Below, piece by piece: positions 8,550 to 17,074 of a stretch of DNA of 64,000 bases. Where the stretch lies: the NCBI RefSeq assembly GCF_000378145.1, contig NZ_KB899285.1, forward strand, positions 1 to 64,000, written 5' to 3'. How positions within the stretch are numbered: the stretch's first letter is position 1; each line of letters opens with the position of its first letter. A program made the translations under genes and the position numbers. The notes under the pieces were generated by a model. That model saw only the letters and a program-made list of their open reading frames with translations, made no database searches and had not been told where the DNA came from. Source of the stretch: Saccharibacillus kuerlensis DSM 22868. GTDB lineage: Bacteria; Bacillota; Bacilli; Paenibacillales; Paenibacillaceae.

Positions 8550-10256
8550 ATGAAACCAATGAAGGGACAACGGGAGGACTTGATCCGAATCACGTCCAAA
8601 ACCTTGTTCTCACTTGTGCACTCTGTCATCGACGCGAACACTTTTTTTATGGCTTACAATAATGGCGAACAAAATACAATTATCAGCGCATGGAATGCCA
8701 AAGAAGAACTGATCAAGGAAGGAAGCGTCCTGCCTTATCCCGTATCGTACTGTAGTCTGGTAGGTCATATCGAAGGCCCAATTATTATTGAAGATACGAC
8801 AATGTCGCCGCTAACACGGGAAATGCCCATTACTTTGGATATTGGAAAAGCCAGCTTTCTCGGTGTGCCGATCTGGCTGGACAGTGGGGAATTATACGGA
8901 ACAATCTGCTCGCTGGATCGCCAGCATACTTTTACGGAGGGAGATGTCGAGCGGCTGTCGTATATCGCTTCGGTAGTCTCCAATCTGATTCACTTGGAAG
9001 AAACGACTTATATCGACGATCTAACCGGGTTTCTGCGCTACGGCGCTCTGGAGTCTTTCTATGAACGAAAACCGGGAACCTTGCCGAAGGCCGTAGTCTT
9101 TATGGACCTGGATGACTTCAAAGAAGTGAATGACAGCTATGGACATTTGGCGGGAGACCAGGTACTTCAGACTTTGGCGGAAGCTATCCGTAAAGCCGCC
9201 GACGATGACTGGCTTCTCTGCCGTTATGGAGGAGACGAGTTTGTGGTTATCCTACCGACGAACGATCTGGAGCAGGTTCATCATGCAGTCAGCCGCCTTG
9301 TTTTGGCTTTTCAGAAGGAAGATCTGCCGCTGCCTGAGCAGGGAGATCGGTTGACGCTGTCGATTGGGGTTTGTCTGGAAGCCGACTCCCTTCGCGAATA
9401 TATCGAGCGAGCGGATGCCGCTATGTACAAGATCAAAAAAGCAGGCAAAGCCGCGATAGGTATTTTCCAGATTGAGGACCCGCAGGCGGAACTCAATATA
9501 CGTCAGGCTTTGCAGCAGGAAGAACTGGAACTGTATTATCAGCCTATTGTCGAGTCGCGGGATGGACGCATTGTGTCTTACGAAGGACTGCTGCGTTGGA
9601 GGCATCCGCAGCGCGGAATGGTCTCGCCTGTTGAAGCGATCGATGCGGCTGAGAAGGCCGGTTTGATCCAGCAGATCGATCTCTGGGTACTGCGGGAGGC
9701 GTGCTTGGCGCAGCGGCTGCTGAAGCCCGAAGAGCGTATTCATGTCAATATTACGGTCAAGTCGCTGCGCGATCCGTATTTCGTTCAACTTGCCGCAGAC
9801 GTATTTCAAGAGACCGGATGCCCGCCGGAGAAGATCGAAATTGAATTAAACGAGACGACCCAGCGGGTGGATGCTTCTCATATTCTTCCTCAGCTGCTCA
9901 GGCTTCAGGAATGGGGAGTAACGTTCTCATTAGATGATCTGGGAAGCCGTCATTCTTCAAGTGTAGGTCTGCTGCAGGAGCTGCCGATTGCGACTTTGAA
10001 GATTGACCGAATGCTGACTCAGGATGTGCAGACCAATCGGGTTAGCCGCGCTATGGTACGCGCTATTATAGGAATGGCGATGGAACTAGAACTGACCGTT
10101 GTTGCCGAGGGCGTGGAGACGGAAGAACAGCGTCAACAGCTGCTGTCTCTCGGCTGCCATCATATGCAGGGTTATTATTTCTCACGGCCTCAGCCACTCA
10201 GCGTCTTACACTCAGGCAGCGATGATGGGAATGAGCGGTCGATAGAAGGACGATGA
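8550..10256 (+). CDS. GAF-GGDEF-EAL cyclic-di-GMP turnover protein
   Basis: A protein of 568 residues. A GAF-like sensor covers about 10-155. The GGDEF domain has an intact RYGGDEF near residue 225, which supports diguanylate cyclase activity. The EAL domain begins at about 315 with YEGLLRWRHP, where EAL reads EGL; the later metal-site regions (NITVKSL, ELNETTQ, LDDLGS, IDRMLT, VAEGVET) look conserved, so phosphodiesterase activity remains possible. No membrane segment is seen, so it is cytoplasmic. The ATG at 8550 follows CGGAGG. An in-frame TTG at 8481 is open but has no ribosome site. It is monocistronic. Confidence 0.9.
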   Translation: MKPMKGQREDLIRITSKTLFSLVHSVIDANTFFMAYNNGEQNTIISAWNAKEELIKEGSVLPYPVSYCSLVGHIEGPIIIEDTTMSPLTREMPITLDIGKASFLGVPIWLDSGELYGTICSLDRQHTFTEGDVERLSYIASVVSNLIHLEETTYIDDLTGFLRYGALESFYERKPGTLPKAVVFMDLDDFKEVNDSYGHLAGDQVLQTLAEAIRKAADDDWLLCRYGGDEFVVILPTNDLEQVHHAVSRLVLAFQKEDLPLPEQGDRLTLSIGVCLEADSLREYIERADAAMYKIKKAGKAAIGIFQIEDPQAELNIRQALQQEELELYYQPIVESRDGRIVSYEGLLRWRHPQRGMVSPVEAIDAAEKAGLIQQIDLWVLREACLAQRLLKPEERIHVNITVKSLRDPYFVQLAADVFQETGCPPEKIEIELNETTQRVDASHILPQLLRLQEWGVTFSLDDLGSRHSSSVGLLQELPIATLKIDRMLTQDVQTNRVSRAMVRAIIGMAMELELTVVAEGVETEEQRQQLLSLGCHHMQGYYFSRPQPLSVLHSGSDDGNERSIEGR

Positions 10257-10373
10257 TTTCTGCAGCGCTGTACTATCTAGTGCTGTACTATTTCTACGAC
10301 GCTGCAGCACATGGTGATGCAGCATAGGGGACTGAAGCCTAACAAGGTTGTGGAATATGATTGAAATATGCAG

Positions 10374-10410
10374 AAGAGGAGTTCCGGATGAACCGGAACT
10401 CCTCTTTTTT
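10374..10410 (+). terminator. Terminator after the GGDEF-EAL gene
   Basis: The perfect stem AGAGGAGTTCCGG/CCGGAACTCCTCT is followed by a T-run. Confidence 0.85.
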
Positions 10411-10513
10411 ACGCGATATGCGCTTGTTTATCTGCTTATCTGTCTCTTCATCTTTTTTGCAGCTATTTGTAAGCCGTCTGTTTACGATAGACGTATTTAT
10501 TCCATAAACCTGT

Positions 10514-11041
10514 TCAGTTCTTAGGTGCCGAATTCAAATCGACAGTCTCGTTAAGGCCGGGTTCGGATTTTGGATCGGAGCCTTTGCCGACAGCCTTTTT
10601 CAGCAGATGACTTACCATTTTTACCGCACTGCCGCTTTCCCAATATTCAGCCGTTTCCGTCTTGACCCGGATCAGCACGAGGTTCGGATCGTCGTAAGGA
10701 GTATCCAGAATTTTCTCGTAAGCTTTGTTCCAAAGTACTTTTTTACGGGCATCGTCTTCGACAAACTCCGCTGTACCGCTGATCGATACGTAGGATTTGT
10801 CGGCATAAGCCACGTTTACACGCGAGTCCTTCAAAATTTCGTCGTACTTGGCGGTATCCTTTTTGGTCAAAAACCACAAATCTCCATCAAATTCGATGTG
10901 CTGCGTCTGCATGGGCCGGGATACAAGACCCGTATCGGTAACGGTTGTGAGCATCGCCGTCTCAATATCCGCGATCAGATCCCGCACCGTTTCGATCGCT
11001 TTCGGATCGGACGTCGTAGCATGTTCGCTCAGATTGGACAT
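10514..11041 (-). CDS. General stress protein 26-like, pyridoxamine 5'-phosphate oxidase fold
   Basis: A protein of 175 residues. The split-barrel FMN-binding fold is suggested by METAMLTTV-like and GDLWFLTKKDTAKYDEI segments and the SYVSISGTAEF strand, as in B. subtilis YdaG (GS26) proteins. The family binds flavin; the physiological reaction is not known. The C-terminal 35 residues are polar and low in complexity. AAGGAG precedes the ATG at 11041. It is divergent from a stress-type SDR gene, in line with a shared stress role. Confidence 0.85.
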   Translation of the reverse strand: MSNLSEHATTSDPKAIETVRDLIADIETAMLTTVTDTGLVSRPMQTQHIEFDGDLWFLTKKDTAKYDEILKDSRVNVAYADKSYVSISGTAEFVEDDARKKVLWNKAYEKILDTPYDDPNLVLIRVKTETAEYWESGSAVKMVSHLLKKAVGKGSDPKSEPGLNETVDLNSAPKN

Positions 11042-11189
11042 GATGAATCTCTCCTTTTCCCGAAATGGGCATTTGTTAAAACCTTAAACGTGATGTCCCC
11101 GGAATAAACGATTGTTTTTGAACAAAAAAAGACAAAATTAAACAATCATTTAGAAAAGCTAGAACCGCCTTTCTACCCGAAATTGGTTC

Positions 11190-11215
11190 GTTTAAATCGC
11201 AATCGCTGCGGTTAC
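11190..11215 (+). promoter_or_regulatory. Possible sigma-B promoter for the SDR gene
   Basis: GTTTAA at 11190-11195 and GGTTAC at 11210-11215, 14 bases apart, resemble the sigma-B pattern GTTTAA-N12-14-GGGTAT. Related SDR genes (yhdF, yhxD) are sigma-B members in B. subtilis. The -10 matches only four of six positions. Confidence 0.4.
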
Positions 11216-11323
11216 ATAGTGAAAGAGTTCGGCAGTGGCAGGACATGAAACGTTCGAACGACAGCCTGCCGTAAAGCCGTTATGTTTTTCGTCCCATTCA
11301 ATATATACGAGGAGGCAGTCAAC

Positions 11324-12220
11324 ATGAGTGATTTCTACAAGATGCAGGATCCAACCACCCAGTATCCGAAAGCCGGCCCGGAATATGAACAGCAGCAGGA
11401 AGGACCGGGACTTCAGAAAGAAATGACCCCGATCCCTGATTCGGGAGAAACAACGTATGTAGGCAAAGGCCGTCTGACCGGACGAAAAGCACTGATCACC
11501 GGAGCGGACAGCGGTATCGGCCGTGCGGCTGCTATTGCTTATGCAAGAGAAGGGGCAGATGTCGTGCTGTCCTATATGCCGGAAGAAGAAGCGGATGCGC
11601 AGCAGGTCGTCAAGCTGATCGAGGCAGAAGGCCGCAAAGCCGTTGCAATGCCGGGTGACGTGAAAGACGAGCAGTACTGCGTAGATCTCGTTGAAACGAC
11701 TGTCAAAGAGCTAGGCGGCATCGATATCCTCGCAATCGTTGCGGGCAAGCAGCAGTTCCGCGAAAGCATTGACGAGATTACGACAGAGCAGTTCGACGAG
11801 ACGTTCAAGACGAACGTATACGCGATGTTCTGGTTGTGCAAAGCAGCAATCAAACATATGAAGCCTGGCAGCTCGATCATTAACACATCGTCGATTCAGG
11901 CTTACAGCCCTTCGCCAATTCTGCTCGATTACGCGACGACCAAAGCCGCGATCAACACGTTCAGCAAAGCGTTGGCCCAGCAGGTTGGCGAAAAAGGTAT
12001 CCGTGTGAACGTAGTCGCACCGGGTCCGGTATGGACGCCGCTGCAGGTTGCAGGCGGACAGCCGCCGGATGCTCTGCCGGAATTCGGTTCGCAGACTCCG
12101 CTTGCCCGTCCGGGTCAACCGGTCGAAATGGCACCGGCTTATGTATTCCTGGCGAGTCAGGAGTCCAGCTATGTGTCGGGAGAGACGCTGAATGCTAACG
12201 GCGGTATGGTTTCGCCGTAA
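11324..12220 (+). CDS. Short-chain dehydrogenase, YhdF/YhxC general-stress type
   Basis: A protein of 298 residues. The N-terminal 50 residues are a polar extension ([16 protein letters not shown]...) typical of the YhdF/YghA group. The Rossmann cofactor motif is TGADSGIG, and the catalytic set includes NTSS and YATTK (Tyr and Lys). It is an NAD(P)-dependent oxidoreductase; relatives are annotated as glucose or aldehyde dehydrogenases but the substrate cannot be read from sequence. AGGAGG lies just before the ATG at 11324; the frame is open upstream to 11282 without a ribosome site. It is followed by a strong bidirectional terminator. Confidence 0.9.
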   Translation: MSDFYKMQDPTTQYPKAGPEYEQQQEGPGLQKEMTPIPDSGETTYVGKGRLTGRKALITGADSGIGRAAAIAYAREGADVVLSYMPEEEADAQQVVKLIEAEGRKAVAMPGDVKDEQYCVDLVETTVKELGGIDILAIVAGKQQFRESIDEITTEQFDETFKTNVYAMFWLCKAAIKHMKPGSSIINTSSIQAYSPSPILLDYATTKAAINTFSKALAQQVGEKGIRVNVVAPGPVWTPLQVAGGQPPDALPEFGSQTPLARPGQPVEMAPAYVFLASQESSYVSGETLNANGGMVSP

Positions 12221-12289
12221 CGGATTCTATATGGTTTTGAACGATAAGCATACAATTAAAGCGGCATAGCAGTCGTATTGAAGTAAGTG

Positions 12290-12326
12290 AAAATCTCCAG
12301 CCAATAATTGGCTGGAGATTTTTTGT
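12290..12326. terminator. Bidirectional terminator between SDR and GNAT genes
   Basis: The stem AATCTCCAGCCAA/TTGGCTGGAGATT has A and T tracts on the two sides and lies between converging genes. Confidence 0.85.
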
Positions 12327-12361
12327 TAAGCAATAATGCAAGGGAACGAAGTCAGTGCCTG

Positions 12362-12817
12362 CTACAGCTCTTTCGTCATAAACAAGCTGTACGGATCCAA
12401 TACATAATCCCCAAACGGCCCGCATTCTACAAACCCGTGCTTCTCGTACAGCTTTCGTGCCGGTAGAAATGCGTCCATTGATCCGGTCTCAAGGCTGATC
12501 CGCTTGTATCCGCGGCTTTTGGATTCTTCGATTGCATGGATCAGCAATTTCTCCGCTACACCTTTGCGCAGATGTCGACTGTCGGTCTTCATCGATTTCA
12601 GCTCCGCATGCTCCGGGTTCAGTTCCTTGATTGCGCCGCAGCCAAGCAGTTCGCCGTTCTCCCAAGCGCTCCAGAACGTGATCTCGGGCTTGCGCAGCTT
12701 ATCCAGATCCAGCGCGTGGATGCTCTCGGGCGGCGAGTGCAGCGTCATGCTGTCGAGATGATCCTGCAGCAGCGCAGCGACTTCGGGTCCTTTTAAATCA
12801 TCAATTACAATCTCCAT
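12362..12817 (-). CDS. GNAT family N-acetyltransferase
   Basis: A protein of 151 residues. The acetyl-CoA binding signature R-x-x-G-x-A is seen as RHLRKGVAEKLL, followed by KRISLETGSMDAFLPARKLYEKHGFVECGPFG, typical of YafP/YncA-like GNATs. The acceptor substrate is unknown. A GTG at 12829 extends the frame by four codons, but it touches the AAGGAG; the ATG at 12817 has the right spacing and is preferred. Confidence 0.85.
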   Translation of the reverse strand: MEIVIDDLKGPEVAALLQDHLDSMTLHSPPESIHALDLDKLRKPEITFWSAWENGELLGCGAIKELNPEHAELKSMKTDSRHLRKGVAEKLLIHAIEESKSRGYKRISLETGSMDAFLPARKLYEKHGFVECGPFGDYVLDPYSLFMTKEL

Positions 12818-13054
12818 CAATCCGTTCACTCCTTGAAAAGTTGTTTTAGACCTTCTTTTTCATTTCACTTAGTATCGATTGGGCAGAAAATGTGACATTA
12901 CACTGAATTGAATTCTTCTTTTCTTGCGATTTTCCTGCTTAATGGCATGAATTCTCACATATTTTTTGTGTGGTATTTTGGTTATGTTCAAGTGAGCTTG
13001 ACCGCTGCATATGCCCGATATAGGGTAAGGAAAAGGAAAAGAGGAGGAGTGATC

Positions 13055-13984
13055 GTGCCGGAGACAAGCAGTGGAAGCCTGTTTCAAGTAGGGATGACGG
13101 ACGGGAGATTACAACCGGATTTCCACGCCTATTATTATAAGCAGTGGACAGCGTACCGGATGGATTATCATTGCCACAATTCGACGGAGATCATGTATCT
13201 GATGACCGGCAGCTGTATCGTGGACGTGAAGACCGAGGAGGGAGCGGGAAAGCGCTTTGCGTTAAAAAAAGGCGAGCTGATCCTGTTGGACGCGAACGTT
13301 CCGCATCGGTTAATCGTCGAAGAAGGTGCAGTTTGCCGAATGCTGAATGTGGAGTTTGCCTTTGTACCTACAAATGCGGAATGCAATTCGGCGACAGGCA
13401 TTGGTGTGCTCGCGCGCGAGGAACCGGCGCTGGCAGATCTGCTGCGGTCGCCATTTGCCAGCCTGGTACTGCCCGATCCCGAAGAAGTCCTGCATACCTT
13501 GAAATCGCTGGTACTCGAACTTGATCAAAAAGGCGGGCAGGGCATTATGGTACGCTTACTGTTCGCCGAACTGCTGCTGCGCCTAGCCCGGCTGCGGCGG
13601 GAACAGCTGGATTCGAGCCGCCAGCATGTCCATCACTATATACGCAAAGCGATGGAGTATTTGCATCAGAATTACGACCGCTCGATCCGGGTAGAAGAAA
13701 TTGCCGCCGCCGTCAACCTACATCCGGGTTATCTGCACCGTCTGTTCAAGCGGCATACCGGACGTACGCTGACCGATTACCTAAACGGCCTGCGCATAGA
13801 CAAGGCGAAAATGCTGCTGTCCGGAAGCGCCGTTCCCATTGCGGATATTGCCGACTATGTGGGAATAGGCAGCCGGCAGTACTTCCACCTTTTGTTTCGT
13901 AAATATGGCGGCTGCACGCCGACGGAATATCGAGAGCGTGCCGAACGCGATTCCCGGAAGAAAAACGAGGTACGCAGCATTTGA
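13055..13984 (+). CDS. AraC family regulator, probably of the adjacent alpha-galactosidase
   Basis: A protein of 309 residues. An N-terminal cupin-like sugar-sensing domain (HCHNSTEIMYLMTGSC, KKGELILLDANVPH) is followed by a C-terminal AraC double helix-turn-helix (about 205-300; HPGYLHRLFKRHTGRTLTDYL and IGSRQYFHLLFRKYGGCTPTEYR). The start is a GTG at 13055, six to eight bases after GAGGAGG. The frame is open to 12908, but no ribosome site supports that. It is 194 bases upstream of and collinear with a GH4 alpha-galactosidase gene, a common pair for melibiose or raffinose use. Confidence 0.88.
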   Translation: MPETSSGSLFQVGMTDGRLQPDFHAYYYKQWTAYRMDYHCHNSTEIMYLMTGSCIVDVKTEEGAGKRFALKKGELILLDANVPHRLIVEEGAVCRMLNVEFAFVPTNAECNSATGIGVLAREEPALADLLRSPFASLVLPDPEEVLHTLKSLVLELDQKGGQGIMVRLLFAELLLRLARLRREQLDSSRQHVHHYIRKAMEYLHQNYDRSIRVEEIAAAVNLHPGYLHRLFKRHTGRTLTDYLNGLRIDKAKMLLSGSAVPIADIADYVGIGSRQYFHLLFRKYGGCTPTEYRERAERDSRKKNEVRSI

Positions 13985-14084
13985 TAAATGGTAGAACGAG
14001 ACTTTGGATGAAGGGTAAGGTTGAGAGTCTCCTTAACAAAAAGTGAGGATTTTTGACACTTTTTCGCCAAACCGGTCACGATAT

Positions 14085-14098
14085 TGATAACGCTTTCT
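14085..14098 (+). promoter_or_regulatory. Candidate CcpA cre site upstream of the alpha-galactosidase
   Basis: TGATAACGCTTTCT matches the cre pattern TGWAANCGNTNWCA at all but two defined positions and lies 81 bases before the start codon. It would put the gene under catabolite repression. Confidence 0.4.
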
Positions 14099-14178
14099 AT
14101 ATGTTGACTGCTAAGATAAATGTGCGGGTTAATCTTAAGCCGAAGCGGGACGAGCCGTACGGCGAAAGGGGAAAAAGC

Positions 14179-15684
14179 ATGTCATTTAAAATCACTTTTA
14201 TCGGAGCGGGAAGTATCGGATTTACGCGGGGACTGCTGCGAGATCTGCTGAGCGTACCGGAATTTTCGAATATTGAAGTATCGTTTATGGACATCGATCA
14301 GCACAATTTGGACATGGTTACAGAACTCTGCCAGCGCGATATCATTGAGAATGAGCTTTCCATCCAGATCACTCCGACAACCGATCGGCGCGAAGCGCTT
14401 GCCGGTGCCAAGTACGTATTTTGTACTATTCGGGTCGGCGGGTTGGAAGCTTTCGCGACAGACGTCGATATTCCGCTCAAGTACGGCGTGGACCAGTGCG
14501 TCGGCGATACGCTGTGCGCGGGCGGCATCATGTACGGACAGCGGGGAATCGCCGAGATGCTGGAGATCTGCAGGGATATCCGCGAGACGGCGGCGCCGGA
14601 TGTGCTGCTGCTCAACTACTCCAATCCGATGGCGATGCTGACCTGGGCGTGCAATAAGTACGGCGGTGTACGAACAATAGGGCTGTGCCACGGCGTACAG
14701 CACGGGCATCATCAGATTGCGGAAGTGTACGGGCTGGACAAGAAAGACGTGGATATTATCTGCGCGGGCATCAATCATCAGACTTGGTATATTTCTGCCA
14801 AGCACGAAGGCCGCGATCTGACGGAAGGTCTGCTGGAAGCGTTCGAAGCCCACCCGGAATTCAGTCGGACGGAAAAGGTTAGAATTGATATGCTTCGCCG
14901 TTTCGGCTATTACAGCACGGAATCGAACGGACATCTGAGCGAATATGTACCGTGGTACCGCAAGCGCAGCGACGAGATTGGAGACTGGATCGACCTCGGC
15001 AGCTGGATCAATGGCGAGACGGGCGGTTATCTGCGGGTCTGCACGGAAGGACGGAATTGGTTCGAGACCGATTTCCCAAACTGGATGAAAGATCCGGCCT
15101 ATGTCTATGGAGCAGAACATCGCGGCGAGGAGCATGGCTCGTATATCGTGGAAGGACTGGAGACAGGACGGGTATATCGGGGTCATTTCAACACAGTGAA
15201 CGACGGGATTATCTCTAATCTGCCGGCTGATGCGATTATCGAAGCGCCGGGTTACGTCGATCGAAATGGCATCTCCATGCCGGTCGTCGGCGACCTGCCG
15301 CTTGGTCCGGCTGCTGTCTGCAACGTGAGCATCTCCGTACAGCGGCTGGCTGTGGAAGCGGCCGTACACGGCGATGATAAACTGCTGCGTCAGGCGTTCA
15401 TGATGGACCCGCTCGTCGGCGCCGTTTGCAATCCGAAGGAAATTTGGCAGATGGTCGATGAGATGCTGGTAGCGGGGGAAAAGTGGCTGCCGCAGTACAG
15501 CGAGGCGATTGCTTCTGCGAAAGAACGACTGGCTTCCGGTAATCTGATCCCAACGCGCGAAGGCAATGAAGGCGCAGCGCGGCTTAAGGTGAAGACCGTG
15601 GAGGAAATGCAGCAGGACCGCGATGCGGCGAACAAAAACGCGGGCGCCTCGGACAAAGGGAAAGACCGGGAGAAAGTGCGGTAG
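14179..15684 (+). CDS. melA: Alpha-galactosidase, glycoside hydrolase family 4 (melibiase)
   Basis: A protein of 501 residues. The N-terminal Rossmann segment FKITFIGAGSIGFTRGLLRDLL binds NAD. The metal and substrate motifs of GH4 are present: NYSNPMAM, GLCHGVQHGHHQ (Mn-binding Cys and His) and ICAGINHQTWY. The enzyme removes terminal alpha-galactose by a redox-elimination mechanism that uses NAD and Mn. The start at 14179 follows AAAGGGG. The family usually runs to about 430-450 residues; the extra here is a charged C-terminal tail (about 470-501, rich in K, E, D, A). Alpha-glucuronidase or other GH4 specificity cannot be fully excluded. Confidence 0.92.
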   Translation: MSFKITFIGAGSIGFTRGLLRDLLSVPEFSNIEVSFMDIDQHNLDMVTELCQRDIIENELSIQITPTTDRREALAGAKYVFCTIRVGGLEAFATDVDIPLKYGVDQCVGDTLCAGGIMYGQRGIAEMLEICRDIRETAAPDVLLLNYSNPMAMLTWACNKYGGVRTIGLCHGVQHGHHQIAEVYGLDKKDVDIICAGINHQTWYISAKHEGRDLTEGLLEAFEAHPEFSRTEKVRIDMLRRFGYYSTESNGHLSEYVPWYRKRSDEIGDWIDLGSWINGETGGYLRVCTEGRNWFETDFPNWMKDPAYVYGAEHRGEEHGSYIVEGLETGRVYRGHFNTVNDGIISNLPADAIIEAPGYVDRNGISMPVVGDLPLGPAAVCNVSISVQRLAVEAAVHGDDKLLRQAFMMDPLVGAVCNPKEIWQMVDEMLVAGEKWLPQYSEAIASAKERLASGNLIPTREGNEGAARLKVKTVEEMQQDRDAANKNAGASDKGKDREKVR

Positions 15685-15770
15685 AAACAATAATACGTTG
15701 AACTCTTGCTTTCTACCGACAGTCCCTCAACCAGTCCCTCAACCCGCAGCTGCGCCAATCGACAGAATTC

Positions 15771-15952
15771 TAACGAATCGTTATATCACTATTTCCGTTT
15801 TTATGCCCGCTTTGAAAAAGTAACGAATTCTCATAGCGCTATTCGCTTCTTTTGAGAAGAATTGAGCAATTTGGAGTCGATTAGCGTGATCAGGATTCGT
15901 TAGATGTGAGAAATGCTTGAAAACGTCAAAATAGCGTGATTAGGATTCATTA
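15771..15952. repeat. Interspersed repeat array A: two forward and two inverted 24-base units
   Basis: Forward units begin TAACGAAT at 15771 and 15821. Inverted units end in ATTCGTTA or ATTCATTA at 15879-15902 and 15929-15952. Within each pair the repeat distance is 50 bases. The consensus is TAACGAATC, five or six variable bases, then C-CTATT. The same family makes up array B near 29000. The region is non-coding and can fold on itself through the opposed units. Confidence 0.8.
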
Positions 15953-15987
15953 GCCGATTCTGATCGGGCGCTTGGATCTTGGATCCC

Positions 15988-16029
15988 AAAAAAGCGAAAG
16001 CTCCGGCTGACGGAGCTCTCGCTTCTTTT
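15988..16029. terminator. Terminator downstream of the lipoprotein gene
   Basis: The stem AAGCGAAAGCTCCG/CGGAGCTCTCGCTT has A and T tracts on either side, so it can stop the leftward gene and rightward read-through. Confidence 0.8.
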
Positions 16030-16086
16030 GGTTGTTCATGGGATAAGATGTCTGGCTTCTTCAGGTTTTTTCCCGTCTCGTCCCGA

Positions 16087-16815
16087 TCAAGGCGTCAAAA
16101 ACTTTTGGATCGAGTCGTCGACCACGTAATCGTTTCGGAATCGTATATTTTCATTTTCGCCCGGACCTTCGTCCACCAGCGGAAATGTATACAAAATTGG
16201 CTCGCCCGTATCGAATGCGATCTCGTAATATCGAGTTTCTTCGGAGTAGCTTACCCCATCAATCGGCTCATAGACACTGTTCTGCAGCAGACCGATCAAT
16301 TCTTCGGCTTCGCTGCCTTTTACCTCTTTTTGTTGCGGCGCGGACCAAGAGTGAATCTGAACTGAAGAAGGATCGGCGCGCAGTATCCGTTCAAAATCGT
16401 TTGTCGGTATGTCGTCAAACCCTTGTCTAACATACAGCTGGATTCCATCAATTCGACGATCTGTTCGTACGGCAACCACGTCGCTCGGCTGAAATCCTTC
16501 TACCCGATACAGCTCCGTTCCTTTTTCCAAATAACCGGCATCGCCTGATTTGGTGTTGTAGTCGAAGTCTTCTACGTTATTGTTCAATTTCTGCTTCACC
16601 GTGCCGACCGAATGATTCGTAAGCATATCCGGATCACGCAGTACGCTGTCGTCCTCTAGGGCCATATACATCGTGTCATCGAGCTTAACAAAATTTGTCC
16701 ATTCCGTAGTAGTGGGAGACAGCCAACTTGAACATCCTGCGACGGAGGTTAGGCAAACGAGCAGAATCAATACCATCGGCCAAGCAAACCCTTTTCGTTC
16801 ATGTGATCGTTTCAT
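16087..16815 (-). CDS. Lipoprotein of unknown function
   Basis: A protein of 242 residues. A basic N-terminus and hydrophobic segment end in the lipobox VAGC (Cys near residue 28), so it should be lipid-anchored outside the membrane. The mature part is polar, with no motif I recognise; it looks like many Paenibacillus lipoproteins of unknown role. The ATG at 16815 follows GAGAGGGGG. It is a single gene with its own terminator. Confidence 0.75.
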   Translation of the reverse strand: MKRSHERKGFAWPMVLILLVCLTSVAGCSSWLSPTTTEWTNFVKLDDTMYMALEDDSVLRDPDMLTNHSVGTVKQKLNNNVEDFDYNTKSGDAGYLEKGTELYRVEGFQPSDVVAVRTDRRIDGIQLYVRQGFDDIPTNDFERILRADPSSVQIHSWSAPQQKEVKGSEAEELIGLLQNSVYEPIDGVSYSEETRYYEIAFDTGEPILYTFPLVDEGPGENENIRFRNDYVVDDSIQKFLTP

Positions 16816-16952
16816 TGGAAAACCCCCTCTCTTTTCCTATAAACGCACTTGACCGGCTGTTCGTTTGAAGTATACCGTAGAAATGGAGCCTTGTTAGAAA
16901 CAGAACTCATTAGAAAAACCTCCTCATTTCACAAAAAGATTGCAGCTGGTAA

Positions 16953-17048
16953 CTTGTCTCAATCAGATGATCGGTTTCGCCCCTCTAAATCGCACCTAAA
17001 CCGTGTGCGTTTCAGAGTAACGAAATCCTACTATTTTAATGAGACAAG
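16953..17048 (+). promoter_or_regulatory. Inverted repeat in the leader of the TetM-like gene
   Basis: CTTGTCTCA (16953-16961) is complementary to TGAGACAAG (17040-17048), which lies about ten bases before the ribosome site. If both are transcribed they could pair and affect access to the start, as leader structures do for some ribosome-protection genes. No leader peptide was identified. Confidence 0.25.
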
Positions 17049-17074
17049 CTGCTCACGGAAAGGATCTTACACTC

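Noticed and set aside
14182-15690. Minus-strand open frame of 502 codons opposite the alpha-galactosidase gene
   Set aside because: It lies wholly opposite a clear GH4 gene, has no ribosome site and no recognisable domain. It is an effect of codon bias.
15771-15952. Possible short CRISPR array
   Set aside because: Unit orientation changes in the middle, units vary, there are only four, and no cas genes are near.
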